Origin: Hasllibacter sp963833115
GTDB taxonomy: Bacteria > Pseudomonadota > Alphaproteobacteria > Rhodobacterales > Rhodobacteraceae
Direction of reading: 5' to 3'
Assembly (NCBI GenBank): GCA_963833115.1
Contig: CAWHWS010000002.1
Location: forward strand, 2,294,001 to 2,358,000
DNA: 64,000 nucleotides
A program made the translations under genes and the position numbers. Numbering within the stretch: the stretch's first letter is position 1; every line of letters starts with the position of its first letter. Below are positions 1-10,603 of this stretch, piece by piece. Below the pieces are notes generated by a model. It ran no database searches. It saw only the letters and a list, made by a program, of their open reading frames with translations, and had not been told where the DNA came from.

Positions 1-1519
1 AGCGCCGGCCGGCGCCGTCCTCGCTGTCGATGGAGACGCGGGTGACCGCCTCGGTCCCGCCGTCGATGATCCGCACGCGGAAGTCGACCAGTCGCATGTC
101 CTCGAGCACGGCCGACCAGCGGCCGAGATCCTTGGTCAAGGCCCGGGCCAGCGCGTTGACCGGCCCGCGGTCGCCGCCCGAGGCGTCCATCGATTCGCTC
201 ACCGAGAGGCGCTTCTCCCCGTCGACCACGACGACGACGATCGCCTCGGAGATGCTGACCATCCGGTTGCGCTTGTCCTTGCGGCGCTCGACCGTGACCT
301 TGTAGCGCTTGATCTCGAAGAGGTCCTGCATGCGCCCCAGCGCGCCGCGCGCCAGGAGCTCGAAGCTCGCCTGCGCGGTGTCGTAGGCGTAGCCCGCCGC
401 CTCGCGGTCCTTCACCTCCTCCAGGATGCGCGCGAGGGCCGGATCGCCGCGCGCCACCTCGAGCCCCGCGGACGCTAGCCGCCGGCGCAGGTTGGACTGC
501 CCGGCCTGATCGCTCATCGGCACGACGCGGGCGTTGCCGACCGCGCCCGGGTCCAGGTGCTCGTAGAGCGCGGGGTCCTTCGTCACCCCGCTCGCGTGGA
601 GCCCGGCCTTGTGCGCGAAGGCGCTCGCGCCGACATAGGGCGCGGCGCGGCGGGGGACGCGGTTGAGGATGTCGTCCAGCATCCGGCTCGTGCGGGTCAG
701 CCCCCGGAGGGCGCCGGCCGTCACGCCCGTCTCGAAGCGGCTCGCCCAGGGCTCCTTCAGGACGAGGGTGGGGATCAGCGTGGTGAGGTCGGCGTTGCCG
801 CAGCGCTCGCCCAGGCCGTTGAGGGTGCCCTGCACCTGCCGCGCGCCGGCGGCGACGGCGGCGAGGGAGCCGGCGACCGCCTGCCCGGTGTCGTCATGGG
901 TGTGGATGCCGAGGCGGTCCCCGGGCAGGCCGGAGGCGATCGCCGCCTCCACCGCCGCGCCGACCCCGTCCGGCATGCTGCCGCCGTTGGTGTCGCACAG
1001 CACGACCCAGCGCGCGCCCGCCTCCGCCGCGGCGTGCAGGCAGGCGAGCGCGTAGCCCGGATCGGCGGCGTGGCCGTCGAAGAAGTGCTCCGCGTCGAAC
1101 AGGGTCTCCCGGCCGAGGGCGACGGCATGGGCGACGCTCTCGCGGATGTTGGCGAGGTTCTCCTCCCCGGTGAGGCCGAGCGCGGTCTCGACGTGGAAGG
1201 GGTGCGCCTTGCCCACGAGGCAGACCGCCGGCGTGCCCGCGTTCAGGACCGCGGCCAGCACGTCGTCGTTCGCCGCCGAGCGCCCGGCCCGCTTGGTCAT
1301 GCCGAACGCCGCGAGGGTCGCGCGCAGGGGCGGCGGCGCCTCGAAGAAGGCGCTGTCGACCGGATTGGCGCCGGGCCAGCCGCCCTCGATCATGTCGACG
1401 CCGAGGGCGTCGAGTGCGGCGGCGACGCGCGCCTTCTCCCCGGCGGAGAACTGCACGCCCTGCGTCTGCTGCCCGTCGCGCAGGGTGGTGTCGTAGAGGT
1501 GCAGCCGCTCGCGGGTCAT
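1..1519 (-). CDS. cimA: (R)-citramalate synthase, 3' part cut by window edge
   Basis: Condenses pyruvate with acetyl-CoA to (R)-citramalate, a threonine-independent entry to isoleucine synthesis; 2-isopropylmalate synthase/homocitrate synthase superfamily. The reading frame is open from the ATG at 1519 to the window edge (506 codons). The TIM-barrel signature is visible near the N-terminus (DTTLRDGQQ, residues 10-18), followed by a long stretch conserved in CimA, the HTHDDTGQAVA metal/active-site segment near residue 200, and the start of the C-terminal regulatory domain. It lies 16 bp downstream of cysS on the same strand, an arrangement common in Rhodobacterales, so the two are probably co-transcribed. 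The C-terminus is outside the window. A 2-isopropylmalate synthase is less likely because the N-terminal and mid-protein blocks look like the CimA branch; this is judged by eye. Confidence 0.9.
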   Translation of the reverse strand, partial: MTRERLHLYDTTLRDGQQTQGVQFSAGEKARVAAALDALGVDMIEGGWPGANPVDSAFFEAPPPLRATLAAFGMTKRAGRSAANDDVLAAVLNAGTPAVCLVGKAHPFHVETALGLTGEENLANIRESVAHAVALGRETLFDAEHFFDGHAADPGYALACLHAAAEAGARWVVLCDTNGGSMPDGVGAAVEAAIASGLPGDRLGIHTHDDTGQAVAGSLAAVAAGARQVQGTLNGLGERCGNADLTTLIPTLVLKEPWASRFETGVTAGALRGLTRTSRMLDDILNRVPRRAAPYVGASAFAHKAGLHASGVTKDPALYEHLDPGAVGNARVVPMSDQAGQSNLRRRLASAGLEVARGDPALARILEEVKDREAAGYAYDTAQASFELLARGALGRMQDLFEIKRYKVTVERRKDKRNRMVSISEAIVVVVVDGEKRLSVSESMDASGGDRGPVNALARALTKDLGRWSAVLEDMRLVDFRVRIIDGGTEAVTRVSIDSEDGAGRR

Positions 1520-1535
1520 GGGCGGGGCGCGGCGC

Positions 1536-2951
1536 TCACGCCCCGTCCTCCAGCCGGGCGGCGTCGAAGCCGGGATCGAGGGTCCAGGTCGCCTCGCCGC
1601 CGATATCCGCGACGCGCACCCCCGCCCCGGCGAGGACGGCGCGCACGCGGTCGGCCTCCGCCCAGTCCTTCGCCGCGCGCGCCTCGGCCCGCCGCGCGAG
1701 GAGGGCCTCGATGATCCCCTCGGCCGCCCCGGCGCGCGGCCCGGCCGGGGCCAGCGCGTCCCAGTCCGGCACCAGGCCGAGGAGGTCCAGCCCGAAGGCC
1801 AGCGGCGCCAGCGCCTGCGCCGTGCGGCCCTTGGAGAGCCCGTGCAGCCGCGCGATCGCGCCGGGCACGTTGAGGTCGTTGGCGAGCGTCGCCTCGAACT
1901 CGGGGTCCGCCGCCCAGTCGCCCGACGCCTTGAGGGCCGCCACCGCCCGCGCGCCGAACCCGTGCCGGCTCAGGAGCGCGCGCCAGCCGTTCAGCGCGGC
2001 GCGCGCCTCCTCCACCCGCCGGGCGGTCCAGTCGAGGGGCTTGCCGTGATGCGTGCCGAGGAGGACGAGGCGGATCACCTCGCCGGGCACGCCCTCGTCC
2101 AGGAGGTCCCGCACGGTGCGGAAATTGCCGAGGGACTTGGACATCTTCTCCCCCTCGACGCGCAGCATCTCGTTGTGGACCCACCAGCGCGCGAGCGGCG
2201 CGCCGTGCAGGCAGGTGCTCTGCGCGCGCTCGTTCTCGTGGTGGGGGAAGAGGAGGTCCGTGCCGCCGCCGTGGATGTCCACCGTCTCGCCGATCAGCGC
2301 CCTGGCCATCGCGGAGCACTCGATGTGCCAGCCCGGCCTCCCCCGCCCCCAGGGGCTGTCCCATCCCGGCTCGCCCTCGCCCGAGGGCTTCCAGAGGACG
2401 AAATCCATCGGGTCGCGCTTGTAGGGGGCGACCTCGACGCGCGCGCCCGCGATCATGTCGTCCAGGCTCCGCCCCGAGAGGCTGCCGTAGCCCGGGTCCG
2501 AGCGCACGTCGAAGAGGACGTGCCCCTCCGCCGCGTAGGCGTGGCCGGCGGCGATCAGCCCCTCGATGAACGCCACCATCTGCGGCACGTAGGCGGTCGC
2601 GCGGGGCTCGGCGTCGGGGCGCAGGACGCCGAGCGCGTCCATGTCCTCAAGGTACCAGCGCACGGTCTCCTCGGTGATCTCGGCGATCGGGCGGCCGGCC
2701 TCGGCGGCGCGGGCGTTGATCTTGTCGTCCACGTCCGTGAGGTTGCGCACGTAGAGCACGTCCGGATGGAGGTGCCGCAGCACCCGGTTCAGGACGTCGA
2801 ACACGACGGCGGAGCGCGCGTTGCCGAGATGCGCGCGGTCGTAGACCGTGGGGCCGCAGACATACATCGTCGGGCGGCCGGGATCGGCGGGGGCGAAGGG
2901 GCGCTTCTCGCCGGTGGCGCTGTCGGTGAGGTGCAGGATCGGGTCGGTCAT
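1536..2951 (-). CDS. cysS: Cysteinyl-tRNA synthetase
   Basis: Class I aminoacyl-tRNA synthetase charging tRNA-Cys in the cytoplasm. It is 471 residues, close to the usual 460-480. The HIGH-type signature reads HLGN at residues 41-44, preceded by Cys32, and the KMSKS loop is exact at residues 269-273. The zinc-site residues expected in this family are visible (Cys32, Cys212, His237). The ATG start gives the expected N-terminus with only a short lead before the LHLTDSATGEKRPF block. It is followed by cimA after 16 bp and diverges from the SDR gene at 3152, with a 200-bp gap that should hold both promoters. No oddities seen. Confidence 0.97.
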   Translation of the reverse strand: MTDPILHLTDSATGEKRPFAPADPGRPTMYVCGPTVYDRAHLGNARSAVVFDVLNRVLRHLHPDVLYVRNLTDVDDKINARAAEAGRPIAEITEETVRWYLEDMDALGVLRPDAEPRATAYVPQMVAFIEGLIAAGHAYAAEGHVLFDVRSDPGYGSLSGRSLDDMIAGARVEVAPYKRDPMDFVLWKPSGEGEPGWDSPWGRGRPGWHIECSAMARALIGETVDIHGGGTDLLFPHHENERAQSTCLHGAPLARWWVHNEMLRVEGEKMSKSLGNFRTVRDLLDEGVPGEVIRLVLLGTHHGKPLDWTARRVEEARAALNGWRALLSRHGFGARAVAALKASGDWAADPEFEATLANDLNVPGAIARLHGLSKGRTAQALAPLAFGLDLLGLVPDWDALAPAGPRAGAAEGIIEALLARRAEARAAKDWAEADRVRAVLAGAGVRVADIGGEATWTLDPGFDAARLEDGA

Positions 2952-3151
2952 CGCATCGGCCTCGCATCGGGCGGCACCGGTGGACTCGTCGTCTGGGGAG
3001 GAAGGGTGCCGCGCCTCGCCGGACGGCCCCGTGGGGCCGGTCGGGATCAGCGACAGATGCGGACGGTGCGGCGCATGGCCTCCCGATAGCGCCCCCGCCC
3101 CTCGCGCGCCACCCCCCGGCGCGCTACCCGGGAGGCCGGGGAGGACGCGGC

Positions 3152-3895
3152 ATGCGAGTGGACGAGGCGAAGGCGATCGTGACCGGGGCGGCCTCCGGGC
3201 TGGGGCGCGCGGCGGCGCGGGCGCTGCGGGGCGCGGGCGCGCGGGTGACGGCGCTCGACCGGGACCCGGGCGGGCGGGCGGCGGCGGAGGCGATGGGCGC
3301 GGGCTTCGCCGAGGTCGACGTCACCGACGCGGCCAGCGTCGCCGCCGCGGTGGACGGCGCGGCCGAGGCGATGGGCGGGCTCACGCTCTGCGTGAACTGC
3401 GCCGGGATCGCGACGGGCGAATCGACGCTCGGCCGGGCGGGGCCGCACCGGGCGGAGACCTTCGCCCGCACGGTCCAGGTGAACCTGGTGGGCACCTACC
3501 TCGTGGGCGCGCGCGCCGCCGCCGCGATGGCGGCGGGCGGCGCGGATCCCGCCGGGGTGATCGTCAACACCGCCTCCATCGCCGCCTTCGAGGGGCAGCG
3601 CGGCCAGGCCGCCTACGCCGCGTCCAAGGGCGGGGTCGCGGCGCTCACGCTGCCCATGGCGCGGGACCTGGCGCGGTCCGGCATCCGCGTCGTGGCCCTG
3701 GCGCCCGGCATCTTCCGCACCCCGATGCTGGAGGGGCTGGGCGAGGAGGTCATGGAGGGCCTGGCGAGGGACGTGGTCTACCCGCCGCGGCTCGGCGATC
3801 CGGCGGAGTTCGCCCGCGCCGTGATCTTCGCCTACGAGTGCGACTACCTGAACGGCACGACCATCCGCCTCGACGGCGCCCTCCGGATGCCGTGA
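3152..3895 (+). CDS. Short-chain dehydrogenase, 3-hydroxyacyl-CoA dehydrogenase type 2-like
   Basis: Classical SDR of 247 residues. The Rossmann cofactor motif TGAASGLG lies at residues 11-18, the NCAG segment near residue 88, the catalytic Ser in NTASIAAFEG and the YAASK Tyr/Lys pair near residue 155. The overall pattern (GIFRTPML after the catalytic region, a C-terminus ending in LDGALRMP) resembles the HSD17B10 / type 2 3-hydroxyacyl-CoA dehydrogenase group, which uses NAD(H) in fatty-acid or branched-chain degradation; the substrate is inferred, not shown. A GGGGAGG ribosome-binding site lies 8-14 bp before the ATG and decides the start. The gene stands alone, diverging from cysS and converging with the HerA-like gene. 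Confidence 0.85.
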   Translation: MRVDEAKAIVTGAASGLGRAAARALRGAGARVTALDRDPGGRAAAEAMGAGFAEVDVTDAASVAAAVDGAAEAMGGLTLCVNCAGIATGESTLGRAGPHRAETFARTVQVNLVGTYLVGARAAAAMAAGGADPAGVIVNTASIAAFEGQRGQAAYAASKGGVAALTLPMARDLARSGIRVVALAPGIFRTPMLEGLGEEVMEGLARDVVYPPRLGDPAEFARAVIFAYECDYLNGTTIRLDGALRMP

Positions 3896-3976
3896 GCCCG
3901 CCCCGCCGGGACGGGCGCCGCCGCGCGCCCCGGCGCGGGCGAGGCCCCCGGACGGGGGCACGAGCCCGCGCCGCCC

Positions 3977-5512
3977 TCACCGCCCGCGAATGAGCCCGCC
4001 GAGCAGGCCGCGCACCAGGCGCCGCCCCGCCCTTCCGCGCAGCTCCTTCAGGAGCGCGTCGGTCAGGGCGCCGCCGATCTGCCCGCCCAGCCCCGGCGCC
4101 TCGGGCTCCCGCCGCCCGCGCGCCTCGGCCGTATAGCGCCGCCCCGCGTTGAACTCGCGCATCGACGCCGTCAGGGCGTCCGCCGCGCCGCCCCCGTCCC
4201 CGTCCGCCGCCGCCGCCGCCCGCGCGGCCAGCATCTCGTAGGCGGACGCGCGGTCCACCGCCGCTTCGTAGCGCCCGGCCAGCGGCGAGGCCGCCAGCAC
4301 CCGCGCCCGCTCCGCGTCCGTCAGCGGGCCCAGCCGCGAGGCGGGGGGACGGATCAGGGTCCGCTGCGCCATGCCGGGCACCCCCTTCGGCTCGAGGAAG
4401 GAGGTCACCGCCTCGCCCGTCCCGACCTCGCGGATCGCCTCCTCGAGGTCGAAGGCGGGGTTGCCGCGATAGGTCTCCGCCGCGAGCTTCAGCGCCCGCC
4501 GGTCCCGCGCCGTGAACGCGCGCAGCGCGTGCTGCACCCGGTTGCCGAGCTGGCCGAGCACGTCCTCGGGGATGTCGTCCGGGCTCTGGGTGACGAAGTA
4601 GACGCCCACCCCTTTGGAGCGGATGAGCCGCGCGACCTGCTCCACCTTCTCGACCAGCGCGCGCGGCGCCCCGTCGAAGAGGAGGTGCGCCTCGTCGAAG
4701 AAGAGGACCAGGACCGGGACGTCCGGATCGCCGAGCTCGGGCAGCGTCTCGAGCAGCTCGGACAGGAGCCACAGCAGGAAGGTCGCGTAGAGCCGGGGCG
4801 AGGACATCAGCCGCGCCGCGTCGATCACGTTGATCCGCCCGCGCCCGTCCGGCGCCCGCGCGATCATGTCCCCGAGGCGCAGGGCCGGCTCCCCGAAGAG
4901 ATGGGCGCCGCCCTCCCCCTCCAGCACCATCAGCCGCGACTGGATCGCGCCCACCGACGCGCGGTGCACGTTGCCATAGCGCAGCGAGAGGTCCTTCGCG
5001 TTCTCGCCCACGAAGGTCAGCATCGCGCGCAGATCCTTGAGGTCGAGGAGCGCCAGCCCCTCCTCGTCGGCCACGCGGAAGGCGACGCCCATCGCGCCCT
5101 CCTGCGCCTCCGTGAGGTCCAGGAGCCGAGACAGGAGGAGCGGCCCCATCTCCGCCACGGTGGTGCGCAGCGGGTGGCCCCGCTCGCCGAACACGTCCCA
5201 GAACACCGCCGGGAACGAGGCGTAGCGCAGGTCCAGGCCGATGGTCGCCGCCCGGTCCGCGAAGGCGCCGTGGAGGGGGTGGTCCTCGGAGCCCGCCATC
5301 GCCAGGCCCGACAGGTCGCCCTTCACGTCCGGCGCGATCACCGGCACCCCGGCGGCCGAGAACCCCTCCGCCAGGATCTGCAGGGTCACGGTCTTGCCCG
5401 TGCCCGTCGCGCCGGCGATCAGGCCGTGACGGTTCGCCAGTCGCAGGAGGAGCGATTGCGGCGCCCCGCGCCCCGCGCCCGCGCCGCCGATGAAGATGCC
5501 CTCGTCCGCCAT
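3977..5512 (-). CDS. HerA-like DUF853 ATPase
   Basis: A 511-residue cytoplasmic P-loop ATPase of the DUF853 (helicase HerA C-terminal-like, YjgR) family. The N-terminal FIGG block precedes a Walker A GATGTGKT at residues 34-41; the Walker B-like segment VLVLFFDEAHLLFDG follows in the middle, and the family's conserved VYFVTQSPDDIPEDVLGQLGNRVQHALRAF block lies behind it. The C-terminus ends in an arginine/glycine-rich tail. The frame stays open upstream to 5872, but the region upstream of 5512 has no conserved look and an AAGGGGG ribosome-binding site lies just before the ATG at 5512, so that start is chosen. The biological role of this family is poorly defined; a DNA-translocase function is by analogy only. 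Confidence 0.88.
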   Translation of the reverse strand: MADEGIFIGGAGAGRGAPQSLLLRLANRHGLIAGATGTGKTVTLQILAEGFSAAGVPVIAPDVKGDLSGLAMAGSEDHPLHGAFADRAATIGLDLRYASFPAVFWDVFGERGHPLRTTVAEMGPLLLSRLLDLTEAQEGAMGVAFRVADEEGLALLDLKDLRAMLTFVGENAKDLSLRYGNVHRASVGAIQSRLMVLEGEGGAHLFGEPALRLGDMIARAPDGRGRINVIDAARLMSSPRLYATFLLWLLSELLETLPELGDPDVPVLVLFFDEAHLLFDGAPRALVEKVEQVARLIRSKGVGVYFVTQSPDDIPEDVLGQLGNRVQHALRAFTARDRRALKLAAETYRGNPAFDLEEAIREVGTGEAVTSFLEPKGVPGMAQRTLIRPPASRLGPLTDAERARVLAASPLAGRYEAAVDRASAYEMLAARAAAAADGDGGGAADALTASMREFNAGRRYTAEARGRREPEAPGLGGQIGGALTDALLKELRGRAGRRLVRGLLGGLIRGR

Positions 5513-5928
5513 CGCCGGCCCCCTTCGCCCCAGGGGCCCCAGGACCCGGTCATAGCACCGCCCGCGCCGCGCCGTCACGCCGCATGGCGGGCCGCCGCGC
5601 CGCTTGACGCGAGGCGCGGCCTCGGCGACGCTCCGCCCATCGTCGGCCGGTCCGACAGGGAGCGAGAATGGACGGGGGGCCGGCCGGTCCGGTCCCCCGA
5701 TCCGTCCGCCCCCCCGTCGCCCCGTCCCGCAGTCGAGATGCCGCGTGCCGGCCGCCGGGACCGCGCCGCCATCTCGCATCGACGAGCCGCGTCGAAGGGC
5801 CGGTCCGGCGCCGCGTGAGGCCGCCCCGGTCCGCCGCCCCGATCCGCCGCCGCGTGCGGTCGCCGCTGACACGCCGCCGCGCGCGTGCTAGGGGCGCGCC
5901 GACGCGACCCCCGACCCGGAGACCCGCC
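5513..5928. other. Intergenic region between divergent HerA-like and ialB-type genes
   Basis: 416 bp without a supported gene. Frames stay open on both strands, as expected at this GC content, but their translations are arginine/proline-rich and resemble nothing. The region must carry the promoters of the two divergent genes. I could not pick a convincing -35/-10 pair or operator. Confidence 0.5.
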
Positions 5929-6597
5929 TTGACCGACCCCCTCGCCCGCCTCGCCATCGCCGCCCTCCTGGCCTTCGCCGGCCCCGCCGCGGCCCAGGAC
6001 GCGGACCCCGCGCCAGAGACCGAGGCCCCCGCCGGGGCCGGGGCCGAGACCGCGCCCAGCGGGGAGGACGCCCTCTCCCTCGGCGAGCCTGTCGCCGAGG
6101 CGGAGGACCGCGAGGCCGGCATCGGCGAGACCTATGTCCGCGAGGAGTTCACCGACTGGCAGATGCGCTGCGTGCGCGCCGCCGAGGGCGAGGCCGAGCC
6201 CTGCCAGCTCTACCAGCTCCTGCGCGACGGGACGGACAACCCGGTGGCCGAGATCTCCATGTTCGGCCTGCCGGACGGGGGCCAGGCCGCCGCCGGCGCG
6301 ACGGTCATCACCCCGCTCGAGACGCTCCTGACCGAGCAGCTCACCTTCGCGGTCGATAGCGGGCAGGCCAAGCGCTACCCGTTCACGTGGTGCTCGGCGA
6401 TCGGCTGCTTCGCGCGCATCGGCTTCACCGATGCCGAGGTCGCGGCCTTCCGGCGCGGCAGCGTGGCCAACATCTCCATCGTGCCCGTCGCCGCGCCCGA
6501 TCAGAGGGTGTCGCTCACCATGTCGCTGGCGGGCTTCACCGCCGGGCTCGAGGCCGTCAACGCGAGCAACGACGCCGCCCGCGCCGCGCAGGAGTGA
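5929..6597 (+). CDS. Invasion-associated locus B (IalB) family protein
   Basis: A 222-residue exported protein. The start is a TTG at 5929 with a GGAG ribosome-binding site 7 bp upstream; it gives a clean signal peptide (hydrophobic residues 8-19, cleavage likely after AAA at 20-22). The frame is open further upstream, but that part is low-complexity. After an acidic Ala/Pro/Glu linker (residues 23-60) comes the IalB domain, beginning YVREEFTDWQMRC, with four cysteines in two pairs (RC...PC and WCSAIGC) that could form disulfides in the periplasm. Family members in free-living Rhodobacterales have no proven role; the name comes from a Bartonella invasion gene and should not be taken to mean virulence. 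It ends 7 bp before alr. Confidence 0.85.
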   Translation: MTDPLARLAIAALLAFAGPAAAQDADPAPETEAPAGAGAETAPSGEDALSLGEPVAEAEDREAGIGETYVREEFTDWQMRCVRAAEGEAEPCQLYQLLRDGTDNPVAEISMFGLPDGGQAAAGATVITPLETLLTEQLTFAVDSGQAKRYPFTWCSAIGCFARIGFTDAEVAAFRRGSVANISIVPVAAPDQRVSLTMSLAGFTAGLEAVNASNDAARAAQE

Positions 6598-6604
6598 GGC
6601 CCGC

Positions 6605-7639
6605 GTGGCCACCGGCCGCCTGACCATCGACGACGCCGCCGTGCGCGCCAACTGGCGCGCGCTGGACCGGATGGGCGCCGCGGAGACCGGCGCCGTCGTC
6701 AAGGCGGACGGCTACGGCCTGGGCGCCGGGCGGATGGCCCGCGCGCTGGCGGCCGAAGGCGCGCGGACGTTCTTCGTCGCCGACGCCTCCGAGGGCGGGG
6801 CCGTGCGCGCCGCCCTCGGCCCGGGCCCGCGAATCTTCGTCTTCGGCGGGCACATGGCCGGCGACACGCCCGCGATCCGGGACGGCGGGCTGATCCCCCT
6901 CCTCAACGCGCCGGCGCAATGGGCGCGGCACGCCGCCGCCCTGCCCGGCGCGCCCTTCGGGGTGCAGCTCGACACCGGCATGTCGCGCCTGGGCGCCTCG
7001 CCGGAGGACTGGCCGGCCCTGCGCGCCGCGATGCCGGCGCCCGCGCTGGTGATCAGCCATCTCGCCTGCGCCGACGACCCGGCCGATGCGATGAACGAGG
7101 CCCAGCGCGCCGCCTTCGACGCGATGACGGCCGGACTGGACGCGCCCCGCTCGCTCGCGGCCACGGGCGGCACCCTCCTCGGCCCGGCCTATCACCACGA
7201 CCTCGTGCGCCCGGGCATCGGGCTCTACGGCGGCGCGCCCTTCGCGCACGCCGCCCCGGTGGTCGCGCTGTCCCTCCCCGTGATCCAGACGCGGCGCGTC
7301 CCGGCGGGCGCCGCGGCGGGCTACGGCGCGGCCTGGCGGGCGGCGCGGCCGAGCACGCTCGCCACCGTCTCCGGCGGCTATGCGGACGGGCTCCACCGGG
7401 CGCTCACGGGCGGCGCGACCCTCTGGGCCGGGGACGTGCCCTGCCCGCTCGCGGGGCGGGTCTCGATGGACCTGCTCATCGTCGACGTGACGGACGCGCC
7501 GGGGCCGCCGGAGGCGCTCGACATCCTCGGCCCGCGGCAGGGAATCGACGCCCTCGCCGCCGCCGCCGGCACGATCGGCTACGAGGTGCTCACCTCCCTC
7601 GGCCGGCGCTACCGCAGGACGAACGCGGCGCCGCCGTGA
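6605..7639 (+). CDS. alr: Alanine racemase
   Basis: PLP-dependent interconversion of L- and D-alanine for peptidoglycan synthesis. The protein has 344 residues from a GTG start. The PLP lysine lies in VVKADGYGLG (Lys33), the catalytic tyrosine of the second active-site half in AAGYGAAW (Tyr240), and the SMDLLIVDVTD block follows. The length is slightly short for Alr (about 350-370), which is usual in this lineage. It lies 7 bp after the IalB-type gene, so translation may be coupled. The downstream order alr - membrane protein - radA - cvpA - purF is typical of Rhodobacterales. Confidence 0.95.
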   Translation: MATGRLTIDDAAVRANWRALDRMGAAETGAVVKADGYGLGAGRMARALAAEGARTFFVADASEGGAVRAALGPGPRIFVFGGHMAGDTPAIRDGGLIPLLNAPAQWARHAAALPGAPFGVQLDTGMSRLGASPEDWPALRAAMPAPALVISHLACADDPADAMNEAQRAAFDAMTAGLDAPRSLAATGGTLLGPAYHHDLVRPGIGLYGGAPFAHAAPVVALSLPVIQTRRVPAGAAAGYGAAWRAARPSTLATVSGGYADGLHRALTGGATLWAGDVPCPLAGRVSMDLLIVDVTDAPGPPEALDILGPRQGIDALAAAAGTIGYEVLTSLGRRYRRTNAAPP

Positions 7640-7787
7640 CGGATCGTGGCATATAGGTCACGGATCGCCGACAACCGGGGATTGCAGGCCGGACTCGTCG
7701 CCATTCTGCAACGGCCGCAACCGCCCGGGACTAGGCTGGCCGGGACAGGTCGCCGGTTCTCCGCCGCGCCACCGCCGGAGCGACGCC

Positions 7788-8543
7788 ATGACCCTCCTCC
7801 CGACCGCCCGCACGATCCGCGCCGTCCTCGGCGTCGCCGCCGCGGGGCTCGTGGCGATCGCCGCCCTCGCCGCGGCCGCGGCCTGCATCGGCGCCGCGGC
7901 GGGCTGGCTGCCCTGGCTCACGCTCCCCCTGGGGTTCGGGGGCGAGCCGCTGCCCTTCGCCGGCATGGCCCTCCAGGTCGGGCTCGCGACCGTGCTCGTC
8001 GCCCTCGCGGCGAGCGTGCCGGCGATGCTGCGCGTCGGCCGGCTCGAGGCGGCGCACCGGTCCTTCGCGATGGGGATGGAGGACGTCGCCCGCGCCTATG
8101 ACGCGGCCCATGCGGCCGACCGCGCCGGCGCCTTCCGCCTCCGCCACGAGTTCGACGCGGTGCGCGAGCGCATCGCCCATCTGCGCGCGCATCCGGACCT
8201 GGCGGGGATGGAGCCCGAGGCGCTCGAGCTCGCGGCGCAGATGTCGACCCAGTCGCGGCGCCTGGCGGAGACCTACTCGGACGAGGCCGTGGACCGCGCG
8301 CGCCGCTTCCTCGAGCAGCGCCAGGAGGAGGTCGAACGCACGCGCGAGGCGATCGCCCGCGCGCACCATTCCGCCCGCGAGCTCAAGCGCTGGACCGCCA
8401 CCGTCGAGCTCGAGGAGCAGGTCGTGGAGAGCCAGATCCGCCGGCTGGAGGACGACCTCGAGGAGCTGCTGCCGCGCCTGGGCTTCGAGCGCGGACGGGC
8501 GCGGTCCAACGTCCTGCGGATGCCGGCGACCGCGGCCGAATAG
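7788..8543 (+). CDS. Membrane-anchored coiled-coil protein of unknown function
   Basis: I do not recognise a named family. The 251-residue product has two hydrophobic segments (about residues 13-44 and 57-82) and then a charged, heptad-like region from about residue 85 to 240, rich in Glu/Arg/Leu and nearly free of helix breakers. This predicts two N-terminal membrane spans and a cytoplasmic coiled coil ending in a short basic tail. It lies between alr and radA; the equivalent position in related genomes often holds an uncharacterised gene, sometimes labelled 'DNA repair protein' apparently only because of radA. Nothing in this sequence supports a DNA repair activity. The ATG at 7788 starts directly before the first membrane segment. 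Confidence 0.8.
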   Translation: MTLLPTARTIRAVLGVAAAGLVAIAALAAAAACIGAAAGWLPWLTLPLGFGGEPLPFAGMALQVGLATVLVALAASVPAMLRVGRLEAAHRSFAMGMEDVARAYDAAHAADRAGAFRLRHEFDAVRERIAHLRAHPDLAGMEPEALELAAQMSTQSRRLAETYSDEAVDRARRFLEQRQEEVERTREAIARAHHSARELKRWTATVELEEQVVESQIRRLEDDLEELLPRLGFERGRARSNVLRMPATAAE

Positions 8544-8599
8544 GGGCGGGCCGCGCGGGGCCGGTTTACCGCGCGCGCCGGCGCGTCTAGATCGCCGCG

Positions 8600-9964
<1,365 letters not shown>

Positions 9965-9979
9965 GGAAGGAACGCGGAC

Positions 9980-10531
9980 ATGGAGGGTTTCACCCTGGTC
10001 GACGGGGGCGCGGCGCTCGTCGTCGTGGTCTCGGCCCTGCTCGCCTATTCGCGCGGCCTGGTGCGCGAGGGCATGGCCATCGCGGGCTGGATCGTCGCGG
10101 CGCTCGCGGCCTTCGCGCTCGCCCCGGTCGCCGAGCCCCTCGTGCGGGAGATCCCGTATCTCGGCGATATCCTGGGCGACAGCTGCGAGCTCTCGGTCGT
10201 CGCGGCCTTCGCGATCGTCTTCGCCCTGGCGCTCCTGGTGGTGTCGCTCTTCACGCCGCTCCTCTCCGGCGCGATCCGCGAGTCGGCCCTCGGCTCCGTC
10301 GATCAGGCGCTGGGCTTCCTCTTCGGGGTGGCGCGCGGCGTCCTCCTCGTGGCGGTCGCGCTCGTCGCCTACGACCGGATCGCGGTCGGCGAGGAGGTCA
10401 CCATGGTCGACGCCTCGCGCACCGCGGCCGCCATGGGCGGGATCGCCGCGCAGGTGGAGGCCGCCCTGCCGCAGGACGCGCCCGACTGGATCACCGGCCG
10501 CTATGACGGGCTCGTGGGCGCCTGCGCGTAG
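9980..10531 (+). CDS. cvpA: CvpA family membrane protein
   Basis: A 183-residue inner-membrane protein with four hydrophobic segments (about residues 8-25, 30-48, 65-88 and 100-122) and a more polar C-terminal tail. CvpA was named for colicin V production in E. coli, where it sits before purF; its molecular role is unclear and it appears to affect the cell envelope. The same cvpA-purF order is kept here. The start ATG has GGGAAGGAA 9-17 bp upstream. Confidence 0.9.
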   Translation: MEGFTLVDGGAALVVVVSALLAYSRGLVREGMAIAGWIVAALAAFALAPVAEPLVREIPYLGDILGDSCELSVVAAFAIVFALALLVVSLFTPLLSGAIRESALGSVDQALGFLFGVARGVLLVAVALVAYDRIAVGEEVTMVDASRTAAAMGGIAAQVEAALPQDAPDWITGRYDGLVGACA

Positions 10532-10603
10532 ACCCCCCGTGACAGCGGGGTGACGGAGGGCTAGGCCGCCCGGAGGCCGGTCCCGGATTCGGAGAACCCC
10601 GCG

